Positions 45,516 to 55,257 of a DNA stretch of 64,000 nucleotides are shown in pieces. The notes under the pieces were generated by a model that had not been told where the DNA came from, did not search any database, and was given only the letters and a program-made list of their open reading frames with translations. Positions within the stretch are counted from its first letter, which is position 1, and every line of letters starts with the position of its first letter. The translations under genes and the position numbers were made by a program. This DNA is from Linanthus parryae (Eukaryota; Streptophyta; Magnoliopsida; Ericales; Polemoniaceae): positions 73,936,494 through 74,000,493 of the forward strand of contig JALGPY010000001.1 in NCBI GenBank assembly GCA_023055425.1, given 5' to 3'.

Positions 45516-46500
45516 CCATCTCACAGCTCCTCCGTTCAGGTAATACACGAATCCCGATTGCGATCTGAAATCATGTATGTCGGTTTGGAAGCTTGCATTC
45601 GTGTTACCCCTTACACACAACTCTTCCTCCCCTCCATAGATAAAGAACGCATCCTTAGTTCTTCGCAAGTCCTTGAAGATGATATTGACCGCTATATCGT
45701 GACTCTCACCCGAATTAGACTGATATATGCTTTCCATACTCAACGCGTATGACACATCTGGTCTAGTACATAACATGGCGTACATGATGGATCCTATGCC
45801 CGAGGAATAGGGCATCCTATTCATGCGTTCCTTCTCAATATCATTGGAAGGACAATCAGCCTTCGAAAGGGTGAATCCATGCGAAATGGGCAAGGATCCC
45901 TTCTTGGAATCTTGCATATTGAACCGTTTCAACACCTTGTCCATATATGTACTTTGACTTAGGCCTAATAGCTTCCTCAATCTATCCCTATAGATATTGA
46001 TACCAAGTATATAAGCTGATTTCCCTAAGTCCTTCATTGAGAAACACTTTCCTACCCAATCATTAACAGATTTCGAGGTAGGAATGTCGTTTCGAATGAG
46101 TGATGTCATATACATACAAGACCAGAAACACTATAGAGCTCCCAGTAACCTTCTTGCAGACACAAGGTTCATCTTCGTTCTTGATGAAGCTAAACTCTTT
46201 GACTGTATCATCAAAACGTTGATTCCAACTCCTAGAAGCTTCCTTCAACCTATAAATGGATCGCTGCAAATTACACATTTTATGGGCATACTATGGATCC
46301 TCAAAACCCTCTGGCTGTGTCATGTACACATCCCCCAAGAGGTTTCCATACAGAAACGACTTTTTGACATCCATCCACCAAATCTCATAATCGTGGTAAG
46401 TTGCAATAGCAAGTAAGATTCTAATGGATTTGGACGTCGCGACTGGGGAAAAGGTTTAATCATAGTCAATACCATGAATATGTCTGAATCCTTTTTCCAC
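45516..46500 (-). pseudogene. Angela-2 reverse transcriptase and RNase H N-terminal half
   Basis: RT: LQRSIYRLKEASRSWNQRFD (copia motif near the catalytic core), then VFLVLYVYDITHS, where the catalytic YVDD reads YVYD (one Asp lost). Next come LGINIYRDRLRKLLGLSQST, YMDKVLKRFNMQDSKKGSLP and RPDVSYALSMESIYQSNSGE. RNase H begins LCVRGNTNASFQTDIHDFRS and breaks at GGAVRWKI, the SIRE-2 insertion point. A frame change lies at about 46090. Confidence 0.9.
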
Positions 46501-46510
46501 CAATCGGACC

Positions 46511-47986
46511 TTATAGGAAATCACATTGCCATCCATCTCGGTCTTCTTGTTGAAGACCCACTTGTACCCTATGGTTCGAGCCCAGTGGGGGTGGTTCCAC
46601 CAAATTCCATACTTTGTTGGTATACATGGTTTCCATTTTGGATGTCATGACTTCATGCCACTTTTGAGAGTCCAGACCTTTCATTGCCTCTCCATAGGTA
46701 GTAATCTCATCATCTATGAGCAACGTGTCACTAGGCTCAGTCACAAGAAGTTCATACCTCTCTGGCTCCTGGCGCACTCTACTCAACCTACGAAGTTCTT
46801 GTGTTACCTGAACAGGTTCTTCCACAACATATTGTGGTTCCTGTTCATGTTCCATAGTGGAATATGTGGTTTGTGGTTCTTGAATTTCTTCAAGCTCTAC
46901 TGTCCTCCCACTTGCTCCTTTAGAGACAAACTCTCTTTCTAGGAACACGCCGTTCCGAGCAAAAAACACTTTTTTCTTGGTAAGATTGTAGAAATAATAC
47001 CATTTTGTTTCCTTAGGGTATCCCAAAAACATACACTTATCCGAATTGTTCCTGCTCTTCTTTGTTTGTAAACGTTTTAAATAGACATCTCAACCCCAAA
47101 TCTTCATGAAGGACAGTGAGGGATGTCTCCCACTCCACATCTCATATGGAGTCTTCATGACAGATTTAGATGAAAAACAGTTAAGGGTGAAAGCTGCACA
47201 TAATAGAGCGTGCCCCCAAACAGATGATGGAAGATCTGTTTGACACAACATTGATCAAACCATGTCCAACAGAGTTCGATTCCTCCTCTCGGACACGCCA
47301 CTCCATTGTGGTGTTCCGAGTGGAGTGAGTTGGGACGAGATCCCAAAGTCTCTAAGATAGTCGTCTTGGCTTAAGTATTCTCCTCCACGATCCGATCGTA
47401 GAGCCTTAATACTCTTGTCAAGTTGCTTCTCTACTTCATTCTTGAGTTCTTTGAACTTTTCAGATGATTCAGATTTGGCCTTCATATGGTATTTAAATCC
47501 ATATTTACTGAAATCATCAGTAAATGTAATGAAATAAAGATAACCACCCCTGGAAGGCGTGGCAAATGGCCCACATACATCAGTATGTACGAGATCCAAT
47601 TGCTCACTAGTCCTCTTTCCTTTCTCATTGAAAGGAGACTTTGTTATTTTTCCCAATAAACAAGATTCCCATGTCTCATATGATTCATAATTAAATGAGT
47701 CTAGGAATCCATCCTTATGGATTCTAGAGATGCGTTTCTCGTTTATATGGCCTAAACGACAATGCCATAGGGTAGTAGGATTTAAATCATTAGTTTTAAT
47801 CATATTAGTATTTATGTTATAGACGGGATTATTTAGATCAAGTATATACAATCCATTAGATAATTGCGCACTGCAATAGTGCATACTATAAAAATAAATG
47901 GAGCAAAATTTGTCCTTTATTGAAATTGTAAAACCTTTCTCCTCCAAACAAGAAATAGAAATAATGTTTCTGCTCATAGCAGACAC
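46511..47986 (-). pseudogene. Angela-2 integrase and linker
   Basis: The 243-codon frame 47986-47255 carries the HHCC zinc domain (LWHCRLGHINEKRISRIHKD, then WESCLLGK with one Cys). It also has the catalytic core: DVCGPFATPSRGGYLYFITF, then TDDFSKYG, LRSDRGGEYLSQDDY and GVSERRNRTLLDMV with the final Glu. The rest is frameshifted (47346-47155). The linker frame 47032-46511 (KETKWYYFYNLTKKKVFFAR, WHEVMTSKMETMYTNKVWNL) leads into RT. Confidence 0.92.
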
Positions 47987-48016
47987 AAAATAGCAATTAT
48001 CTAATTCTAAAAATAA

Positions 48017-48571
48017 TCATGAAGGCAAACATAGCTCGCACACTTTAACGGCGAATGCAGCAACCTTTGCTCCATTCCCCACGTGCAAGTCTATCTCCCC
48101 TTTAGCCAATCTTCTACTTCTATTTAGATCCTGCACATTTCGAAAAATGTGAGATCCACATCTAGTATCAAATGCCCAAGATGAAGAGTAAGTTAAATTG
48201 ACATCCATAACAAAAATACCTGGTGGTGGAATCACTATTCCAAGCCTTTTATCCTCCAGATACTTTAGGAAGTTCCTCTTCCAGTGTCCAGGCTGACTGC
48301 AGTAGTGACATTCAACCTTAGTCATTCCCTTGGCAACGCCACCAGCAGATCTAAGGGCAACTTCCTAGGGTTTCACAACTGACTTGCCTTTCCCTTTGGA
48401 GGTAGAGGAAACTCGCTTGCCTTTTCCTTTTTTCCCCATCATTATGGCATTGCCCTTTCCCTTGTTGATGCTTTGTTCAGCTGTCCTCAACATATTGAGT
48501 AAATCTGGCAGAGGCCTGTTGATCCCATTCATGTTATAGTTCATAATGAGTTGTCCATAACTATCATGCAA
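48017..48571 (-). pseudogene. Angela-2 gag C-terminus, zinc knuckle and protease start
   Basis: gag: YGQLIMNYNMNGINRPLPDL then LLNMLRTAEQSINKGKGNAI (48571-48365). The knuckle at about 48313-48270 reads CHYCSQPGHWKRNF: the last Cys is Phe. The protease site is WAFDTRCGSHIF, where the Gly of DTG is Arg, so it is inactive. gag is cut at 48572 by Athila-3, and its N-terminal part is not found elsewhere. Confidence 0.9.
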
Positions 48572-48572
48572 C

Positions 48573-50254
48573 TGATAGCGGCTTTTAGGAGCTATATCTT
48601 ATTTCCATTTTCCACATTAAAATGAGATAATTGAGCACAATTGCAGAGAAAATGCTTTATTTTATAACTAGTTGCTTCATATGTGCTATATTGCTAGTCC
48701 GGTGTTTTCATGCATGTTTAGATGTTATTTGTCAAATATGATCACTTGGTATGTTTTTTTGACAGGAAGGGATTATAATCGATTAGTAGGAGGCATGGAA
48801 CAAACTTCGGAAACAACGGGAGCTCAAGTGGAGTGAAGGGAAGCCAAGTTGGAGGAGTTAGAATGACCAGCCTGCACTCTTTTCAATGCTCCGGAAAATC
48901 TACATTGTATTTCGGAGAAGGGTCTGCGCCATTGGAAAGTAGACATCCAGGGCTTTAAAACTATATATCGTAGGCCCAAAGACGAGTCCGGATGAGAGAG
49001 TTAGAATGAGCAGCCTACACTCTTTTCAATGATTCGAAAAATCTACATTGTATTTTTGAGCAAGGCCTAATCCATTGGAAAGTAGACATCCAGGGCTCTA
49101 AAACTATATATCGTAGGCCCAAAGACGAGTCCGTATGAGAGATTTATGGCCCGCACAAGATCAGCTTCCAATTATGTCCGAGAATTACAAACTGGAGGGG
49201 ATGAAGTGCAATTTCGGCAGAACTCATTAAAAACGTCCCCATCTGGTAAAAAAAAGGTAGAATACCTATAGGGAGTTCATAAACGCATGGGACACCATTG
49301 GATACCAGCTTGGAGCTTGGGGATTGCATGTAGTCGTCAACGCTTTGGCGATTTCACCGTTTGATCACTTCTTCTCTTCTCTTTAAGTATCTATGGAGAA
49401 ACTTGTGTATCTTTTGTATGCCATTAGCAGCTAGATTCTTTAATAGGCTCTATGGAGTGCTTAGGGTTATGATTAGACATCTTTTTCGGATTATTGAGAT
49501 TGATACATGTTTTGGATTCATGACTATGAATATTCTTCAACTCTTTTGGTGTATTGTTGAACTAGGGTTATTGACACACCCGAATGATGAGTTGAATGGC
49601 CATTAAAGAATGATTTTGCTTCATGATTGTGTTATATTACTTAATTTTTAATATAGCTTAGTTATTGTTCATGTTTGATGCTTAATCCTTAGCAACAATG
49701 GAGTAGCTACCCGGAATCGCTAGTACTTAGGTGGAGTGCTCGACGGAGACTTGGCCTAGGGTGATAGAGAACATGAACAAAATCCTTAATCAATGAGACT
49801 AAGAGGTGATCTGAATAGGATTGGCCATTTGGTAGATGACAGTGGACCGACAGGATCTGTAGTAGACCGTGACGTCGGACTACGTGAGATTGAAAGAAGA
49901 TCGTAGTGACTAGTAGCCCGGTATAACTGAATTAGGATTAGCGTGTTTCAATACAGTATCCAGAATTGTCTAACAGCCCTAGGTGATCCATAGATCGCCT
50001 AGTCCCTCTCCATATTTAATTAAACCGTGTTTAATTATAAAATCCAAAAAGATTGGTGTTTGAATACAACCACTTGTTTGGGGGTGACAAACTCATAAAC
50101 CAACAAACATTCATCCTGGTTACTTTAACTCTAAATTAAGCTTTTAACTAAATAATCCCGTGACTGTCCTCATGGGATCGATAACTCAGTGTTGAAATAT
50201 TACCCTATATTACTTGAACCGTGCACTTGCGGTAACACGTAAGAAAGCGTGTCA
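48573..50254 (+). repeat. 5' LTR of Athila-3 (1682 bp)
   Basis: It starts TGATAGCGGC, with a hairpin ATAGC/GCTAT just inside, and ends AAGAAAGCGTGTCA. Near its end it carries the Athila block GGTAACACGTAAGAAAGCGT. It lacks the palindrome cluster seen in Athila-1 and Athila-2, and instead has a 143-bp tandem duplication. Confidence 0.9.
48855..49141. repeat. tandem duplication, 2 x about 143 bp, in the Athila-3 LTR
   Basis: Units 48855-48997 and 48998-49141 share GAGTTAGAATGA-CAGCCT, ACATTGTATTT, GAAAGTAGACATCCAGGGCT and TATATATCGTAGGCCCAAAG. They differ at a number of sites. Confidence 0.9.
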
Positions 50255-50260
50255 AGTTTT

Positions 50261-50278
50261 TGGTGTCGTTTCCGGGGA
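50261..50278 (+). other. primer-binding site, tRNA-Asp type (Athila-3)
   Basis: TGGTGTCGTTTCCGGGGA matches the complement of the tRNA-Asp 3' end at 15 of 18 positions and lies six bases after the LTR. Confidence 0.85.
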
Positions 50279-50420
50279 CAACGGTATATTGTTTAGTTAG
50301 ATATTAGTTTAGAGTTTCATTTTATTTTTATTTTTGTTACTATATGTTTATCTCACGGGTGTGCTAGTGTTGTTTTCTAAGGTAGCAATGGCGGAATGCC
50401 AATGACTTATTAGCCTTACC

Positions 50421-51143
50421 ATGGAGCAGCTACAAGCTATGGTTGCTGCAGCCGTAGAGAAAGGAATGGTGTGGACATCTAGACCGCACCCGACCTCAAT
50501 TCCATACAACCTCTATGGGATAGAAATAATCCAGGCATTTGAGGCCGTTCTTAAAGGAAGGGAGCCAGCAACAGTGGTGCCACTAATCCAGTCTAAAAAT
50601 TTCTACCTCAAGCCGGCCACAATTCAGCATGTTCAGGATCAGTGCACCTTTGCTGGTACATATGAGGAAGACCCGCATGGATTTATTGGAAGATTTCAGA
50701 AACAATGTGGACTAATTCGCTATAGTGGGGTCACATCTGAAGCGCTTAAAATGATGCTTTTCCCTCATTGCCTCAAGGTAGTTTCTATGGATTGGCTAAA
50801 CTCTATGCCATCTTGTTCGATCAAAACTTGGAAAGAGTGTGTGTCTCAGTTTATGGTCAAACTTTTTCCAATCTCACCTCTAAATCAGCAGCAGAACGAG
50901 ATTTGGAATTTTAAGCAAGAGAAAAATGAATCACTTGTCAAAGCATGGGAGTGCCTAAATTGTTTTCTACGTAAATGCCCCAACCATGGCATTGACAAAG
51001 CTCGTATCATCCAGGTTTTCTATGATGCACTTAGAAATCTTGACAAAGACAAAATTAACAGAGAAGCTGGGGGAAATTTATTGTTCAAATGCGACACGGA
51101 GGGTGCATATGAGCTGTTGAGACGTGTGGTAGAACAAGATTAG
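50421..51143 (+). CDS. Athila-3 gag, 240-codon open part
   Basis: An intact frame for most of an Athila capsid. After a short N-terminus (MEQLQAMVAAAVEKGMVW) come TFAGTYEEDPHGFIGRFQKQ, EALKMMLFPHCLKVVSMDWL, SIKTWKECVSQFMVKLFPIS, WNFKQEKNESLVKAWECLNC and RKCPNHGIDKARIIQVFYDA, then EGAYELLRRVVEQD. It stops at 51141-51143. The reading continues with stops to about 51870 (C-terminal gag: VISSKEHVQAITTRSGIALK at about 51440-51500, NIPLIEALQKMSKYAQFIKD at about 51760-51820). The start was chosen as the first Met before gag homology. Confidence 0.87.
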   Translation: MEQLQAMVAAAVEKGMVWTSRPHPTSIPYNLYGIEIIQAFEAVLKGREPATVVPLIQSKNFYLKPATIQHVQDQCTFAGTYEEDPHGFIGRFQKQCGLIRYSGVTSEALKMMLFPHCLKVVSMDWLNSMPSCSIKTWKECVSQFMVKLFPISPLNQQQNEIWNFKQEKNESLVKAWECLNCFLRKCPNHGIDKARIIQVFYDALRNLDKDKINREAGGNLLFKCDTEGAYELLRRVVEQD

Positions 51144-51879
51144 AGCTTGTATTATGAGTCCTAGTAGCGAGAACTGATGAAGCAAAATGCAATTGCTTGT
51201 GGCACAATCCAGGTTAATGCAGTGGAGGCAGTGAATGAAGCAGTTGTTTCAGAGTTGCAGCAGCAACAACACGAATTAGCTTCAGAGTTGGTTGAGATGA
51301 GAGGAATGATGAAAGTGATGGGTCAAAACGTGATGACCATGTTTTAGAGAGAACTACTTCTGCAGTTGCACTCTGAGAACCTCTGGCAGAAGTTAAGGAT
51401 CTTAAGCTGCAACTCGAACGCAGAGCACTGGAACACACTGTTATTTCATCCAAGGAACATGTTCAAGCCATCACCACTCGCAGTGGTATTGCACTCAAAG
51501 ACCCTCCATATCCTACTCATGCCAGAGCGGTAGCATCCAAGGCAAAGGAGCATGAAGTCTTCGATTCTGGGAAGGCTCATGTCAAGGTCCCCCAATCAAA
51601 GGGCATGACTCAGTAGGATGAGGAGGATTCTACTGAGGTATTACTTTCATCTTCTCCTTCTTCTTCAGTACTTCCCTATATGTTGCGTAATAGGAAGAAG
51701 AAGGATGATTATGAGGAGTACAGGCGTTTTCTTAATGTATTTTCAAAACTGCATATTAATATCCCGTTGATTGAGGCTCTTCAAAAGATGTCGAAGTATG
51801 CACAGTTTATTAAAGATGCAGTCCTTGGTAAGAAAGCAGTGGATGAATTTCAATGAGTGAACTTAAATGAACATGTTAA

Positions 51880-52312
51880 TTCATGTGTTATACATGGTCT
51901 ACCTTAGAAAAAGAAAGATCTAGGTAGATTTTTCATTGAAGCTACATTGGGTGATGCCTACACTGGGAGAGCTCTCTGTGATCGTTGAACGAGTGTGAAT
52001 TTCATGCCATTGTCGGTATTCAAAAAGCTAACTGTGGGGGAGCCTCAGAAAACATGGATATCTCTTCACTTTGCAGACAAATCATCAATGAGAGCCTGTG
52101 TGATGATAAAATATGCCATTGTGAGGGTTGGAAGTCTGATCATGCCAACTGATTTTGTCATATTGGACATGCCAGCTGGTTATGTGCCTATAATTCTAGG
52201 TCGGCCGTTCGTAGCAACCGGGCGTACTCTCATTGATGTGGAAAATGGAGAGCTGATTATGAGGGTACATGATGACATGGAGACTTTTTGGGTCTTCAAA
52301 CCGACGCCCTAG
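51880..52312 (+). pseudogene. Athila-3 aspartic protease remnant
   Basis: The catalytic region reads LCDR*TSVNFMPLSVFKKL, where Athila proteases usually have CDLGAS-NLMP. The Asp codon remains, but Leu-Gly has become Arg-stop. Downstream, 51995-52312 keeps IMPTDFVILDMPAGYVPIIL, GRPFVATGRTLIDVENGELI and MRVHDDMETF. It ends at FKPTP*, and what follows is not RT. Confidence 0.87.
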
Positions 52313-52644
52313 TATTCATGGGAGTATCAGCCAGGGGTTCCATGTGTTGTGCAAGTGAAGCGACAACTCCCTGATTTATCGCAAGGGGATCCACCTGACT
52401 ACTGGGAAAGAAACAAGCCATCATCTGTGGAATCACATGAAGCAGTGTTTCAAATCCAACACAGGAAAGGAAATCTAGAAGCGCCACAATGTGCCAGACC
52501 ACCCTCGTGAGGTGACAGAGGTAACCGAGTCGGGTCGTCAACCGTAAATTACAAGCGCTTCTTGGGAGGAAACCCAATGTAGAGTAGGATATTTGCTATT
52601 TTGTTTAGTTTGTGTTTTTGAGTTCTCCATATTTGATTGTGAGA

Positions 52645-52676
<32 letters not shown>

Positions 52677-52703
52677 TCCTGACATTTTAATTGAGTGCGC
52701 AGC

Positions 52704-53132
52704 TGTAGATGGTGCATTCCAGACAGACAGATCATAGCCACGTGGCAGCCATCCAACACATCTGACTGTGCTCCATATACACCAGATCACTGCTTATACT
52801 CATCCACGTGGGGGGTGCGAGACAGGGCCACTCGCTCACCACACGGGACTTGTAGGGACTTTTGGTATGGAGGCTAGAGTAACGTCTGACGCGCGCGAGC
52901 GGGTGCGCGAACGACAACCAAGCTCGCGCGGGACCCTTTGTAACTGATTTGAGAGACTTAATGACCACTTCCTATAAACCCGGTCGATCTCATAACGGTC
53001 TCCGGTATATGCGGGCAGGTGCGTAACGTTCCCTATATGTACGGTCGAATGTGCCGTTACGGGTCTATCATTAAGCCGCCATTTATGGGCGCATTAACCC
53101 CTCACAACGGTCACTTCCCTACTATATATATG
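52704..53132 (+). repeat. TRG-family LTR fragment (inverted relative to TRG-1)
   Basis: It starts TGTAGATGGTGCATTCCAGA. When reversed it aligns with 10250-10679, including the GC-rich inverted repeat (52889-52935, GCGCGCGAGC and GCTCGCGCGG), the CGTAACG-rich block (52993-53110) and the TATA-like CTATATATAT at about 53121-53130. The last roughly 200 bp (R-U5 side) are absent and the antisense gene below begins at once. Confidence 0.85.
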
Positions 53133-53136
53133 ATCG

Positions 53137-54440
53137 TTAGCCCTCCAATACGGGGGCCCTGGTTCTTCTTGGATGCTCTTCGACTCCATCTTCTTCAGCA
53201 TCTTCCTCAACCGGAGTAGTACGCGCAGTCGCATCATTAGGCTCAACATTCGCTGGGGATGCATCAACCCTTGGAGTTTCCTGGGAGGTTTTTTCAACAT
53301 CTGGCCCTTGCTCTTTGTGAAGATCTTCTTCGTCCCGTTCCTGCTGAATAATGAGTATGAGGCGCTCGCCCACAGGATCAGCAGCTTCAGCATCGGTAGG
53401 CCTTGGTGGCGCGACTGCAGACTCTTCAGTGCTAGGCCTTTAAGGTGCGGCAATAGTTCTTTCCATGGGTTCACTCCCCTAATTGTCCTCAACAACGTAC
53501 TGTGGAACGTGAATGATAGTACTACGAAGGCGAGACCGCTTTAGCATTAAGGGTTCTTCTGCAAAAATACAAGTATTGTTGAGTTTGAAATAAAGGTTCA
53601 CATGACCAGAATTCAAGGAGCTTACGGTAACAAACACCTCCACATTCATATGGGATATTTGCGTAAGTACTATGACTCAGATTATCGTCGATTCCTTTTA
53701 ATGTCGCGTGAACTATTTACACGCGAAGGAGCTCATTATTATTGTATGGAAAGTGATGAGTTACAACAACTCTAAGGGGATTGCTCACCTGAAGCTTCAC
53801 CACATTGGTCTACTAACCAACGACGAATATCTCCCTTAGACAAACCATGATTTAAGGCTTCATAGATAAGTTCCTGATGGGACAAGGCAAAAAGATATAT
53901 AGTATTCATCTCATCGTCATCACCAACAATCTCCTGGAAATCCAGTTGGGCCCGCTTCAATTGACCCACGACGGATTGTGAACGCTGAGTCTGTTCTTCA
54001 AGGCTTTTCTTCATGGCCTTTGCAACGTCGCGTTCTTCTTACAACCTTGCTTCTTCCACGGTCTGCTTCTCCATAGACACAGATTCCATGATCACATCTT
54101 CCTAAGTGCGACCTTCGGGATCTCCCTCAGATTCCTCGCTATCTGAAACACATGCTCACATCAACAAAAGTCTTTGTACCAAAATCAATCAAACGTGACA
54201 TGTTAAATACAATGGATATTACCTTCGCGCCTGGAAAAATAAACTCCCGGAATGTACTCAATGAAATACGCAAAATTGGTTTGCCTTGAACTCTGGCTTC
54301 GTTTGGTGGCTGCTTGCTTTTAAGGAGCAGGGGTGTTTCGTGTACGCTTTGCTGGTCTAGGCGCCGCCGCGTCTGTTGATGGCTTGCTGGAAGCTTTTTT
54401 TTTTCTTTGGGTTCTGGCTTTACTCCGCGATATATGTTAT
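53137..54440 (-). pseudogene. antisense three-exon gene of unknown function in an LTR-element context
   Basis: Three minus-strand coding blocks are separated by two GT-AG introns. Exon 1 ends at 54223 (frame ending EYIPGVYFSRRE). Intron 1 is 54222-54143 (GTAATA ... TTTCAG, 80 bp). Exon 2 is 54142-53789 (SEESEGDPEG; EQTQRSQSVVGQLKRAQLDF; ALNHGLSKGDIRRWLVDQCG). Intron 2 is 53788-53559 (GTGAGC ... TTTGCAG, 230 bp). Exon 3 is 53558-53137 (EPLMLKRSRLRSTIIHVPQY; LILIIQQERDEEDLHKEQGP; acidic, Pro/Thr-rich tail). Both introns are phase 1 and joining them keeps one frame. Stops remain: two in exon 2 and two in exon 3. The exon 1 start is unclear; a second frame is also open there. A coiled-coil-like part is visible in exon 2. 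No family recognised. Some TAT-lineage gypsy elements carry antisense extra genes, the closest precedent I know. Confidence 0.6.
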
Positions 54441-54856
54441 GAAAATCGCAAGAGAAGACCACGCGGCAAGGCCGCGCACTAGGGGGCCGGGCCTTGGACG
54501 TGGCTTCCTTGGAGCCCAAGGAGGGGGAGGGGGGCTAGGGTTTCGGCCCTAGCTTGTTTCCTTCCCTCCTTCCTTCCTTCCCAAGTTTTCATTGTTTCCA
54601 AATTGAAGAAAACCCCTTTACCCCAATTTGTGCCCAAATCCTAGTTTTTCAAAACCCAAATTGACATATCATACGTGCCCGGAATTTGCTAATTCTAATA
54701 CGACGATTCAGATTAGCTCATTCCCTATTGAATCATATTTAAATTACATCATTACGCCAACTTTAGTTTTTCGCGATCATAGCAGAAAACAGTGTAAAAT
54801 TGGCATAAACGTAACACATAAACCACATTATGCTCTACGACCTATGGCTCTACCAC
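54441..54856 (-). other. Angela-2 leader and PBS
   Basis: Untranslated sequence with a GC-rich block (about 54455-54560) and AT-rich part (AACACATAAACCACATTATG), like the Angela-1 leader near 29395-29425. The PBS on the minus strand is TGGTAGAGCCATAGG (54855-54841), a degenerate initiator-Met type, one base from the LTR. Confidence 0.8.
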
Positions 54857-55221
54857 TGTTTGGTTTTAATACGGATTACGCAGCGGAATAATCAAAATAA
54901 ATATTCGTTCAAGAACCTCCAAGGATCACAGGAGTAAACATCATAACGATGGTAAGGATAGTATCTAATACCTTGTTTGTCTCCTTTGATGACTTCACTC
55001 GTGAAATAATATCCACGTCTCTATGAATAGCAACGCCTAGGATCAGACCTAAAATCTCTCCAATCTCTTTGTGCTAGCAATTCACTGGAGGAGGAAGAAG
55101 AAGAACCACGCAGACGAAACCACCCAAGGCCGCGCCTCTAGGGGCCCAGGGCAAGAAAGGGGCGGACAGTGGGGGGTGGGGGTCGGGTTCGGCCTCCCTT
55201 GTTTGCTCTCTCCTTGCTTTG

Positions 55222-55257
<36 letters not shown>

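Larger units (their letters stand above)
48573..52703 (+). mobile_element. Athila-3: Athila-type gypsy element, gag-protease only, 3' LTR missing
   Basis: 5' LTR 48573-50254, Asp-type PBS, gag, protease remnant and the post-pol tail motif (AATTACAAGCGCTTCTTGGG, 52547-52566), the same motif as in Athila-1. RT, RNase H and integrase are entirely absent. A GA tract (52647-52675) ends the recognisable part, and the TRG-family LTR starts at 52704. The left flank GCAAC (48568-48572) has no partner, so the right end is lost. Confidence 0.87.
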
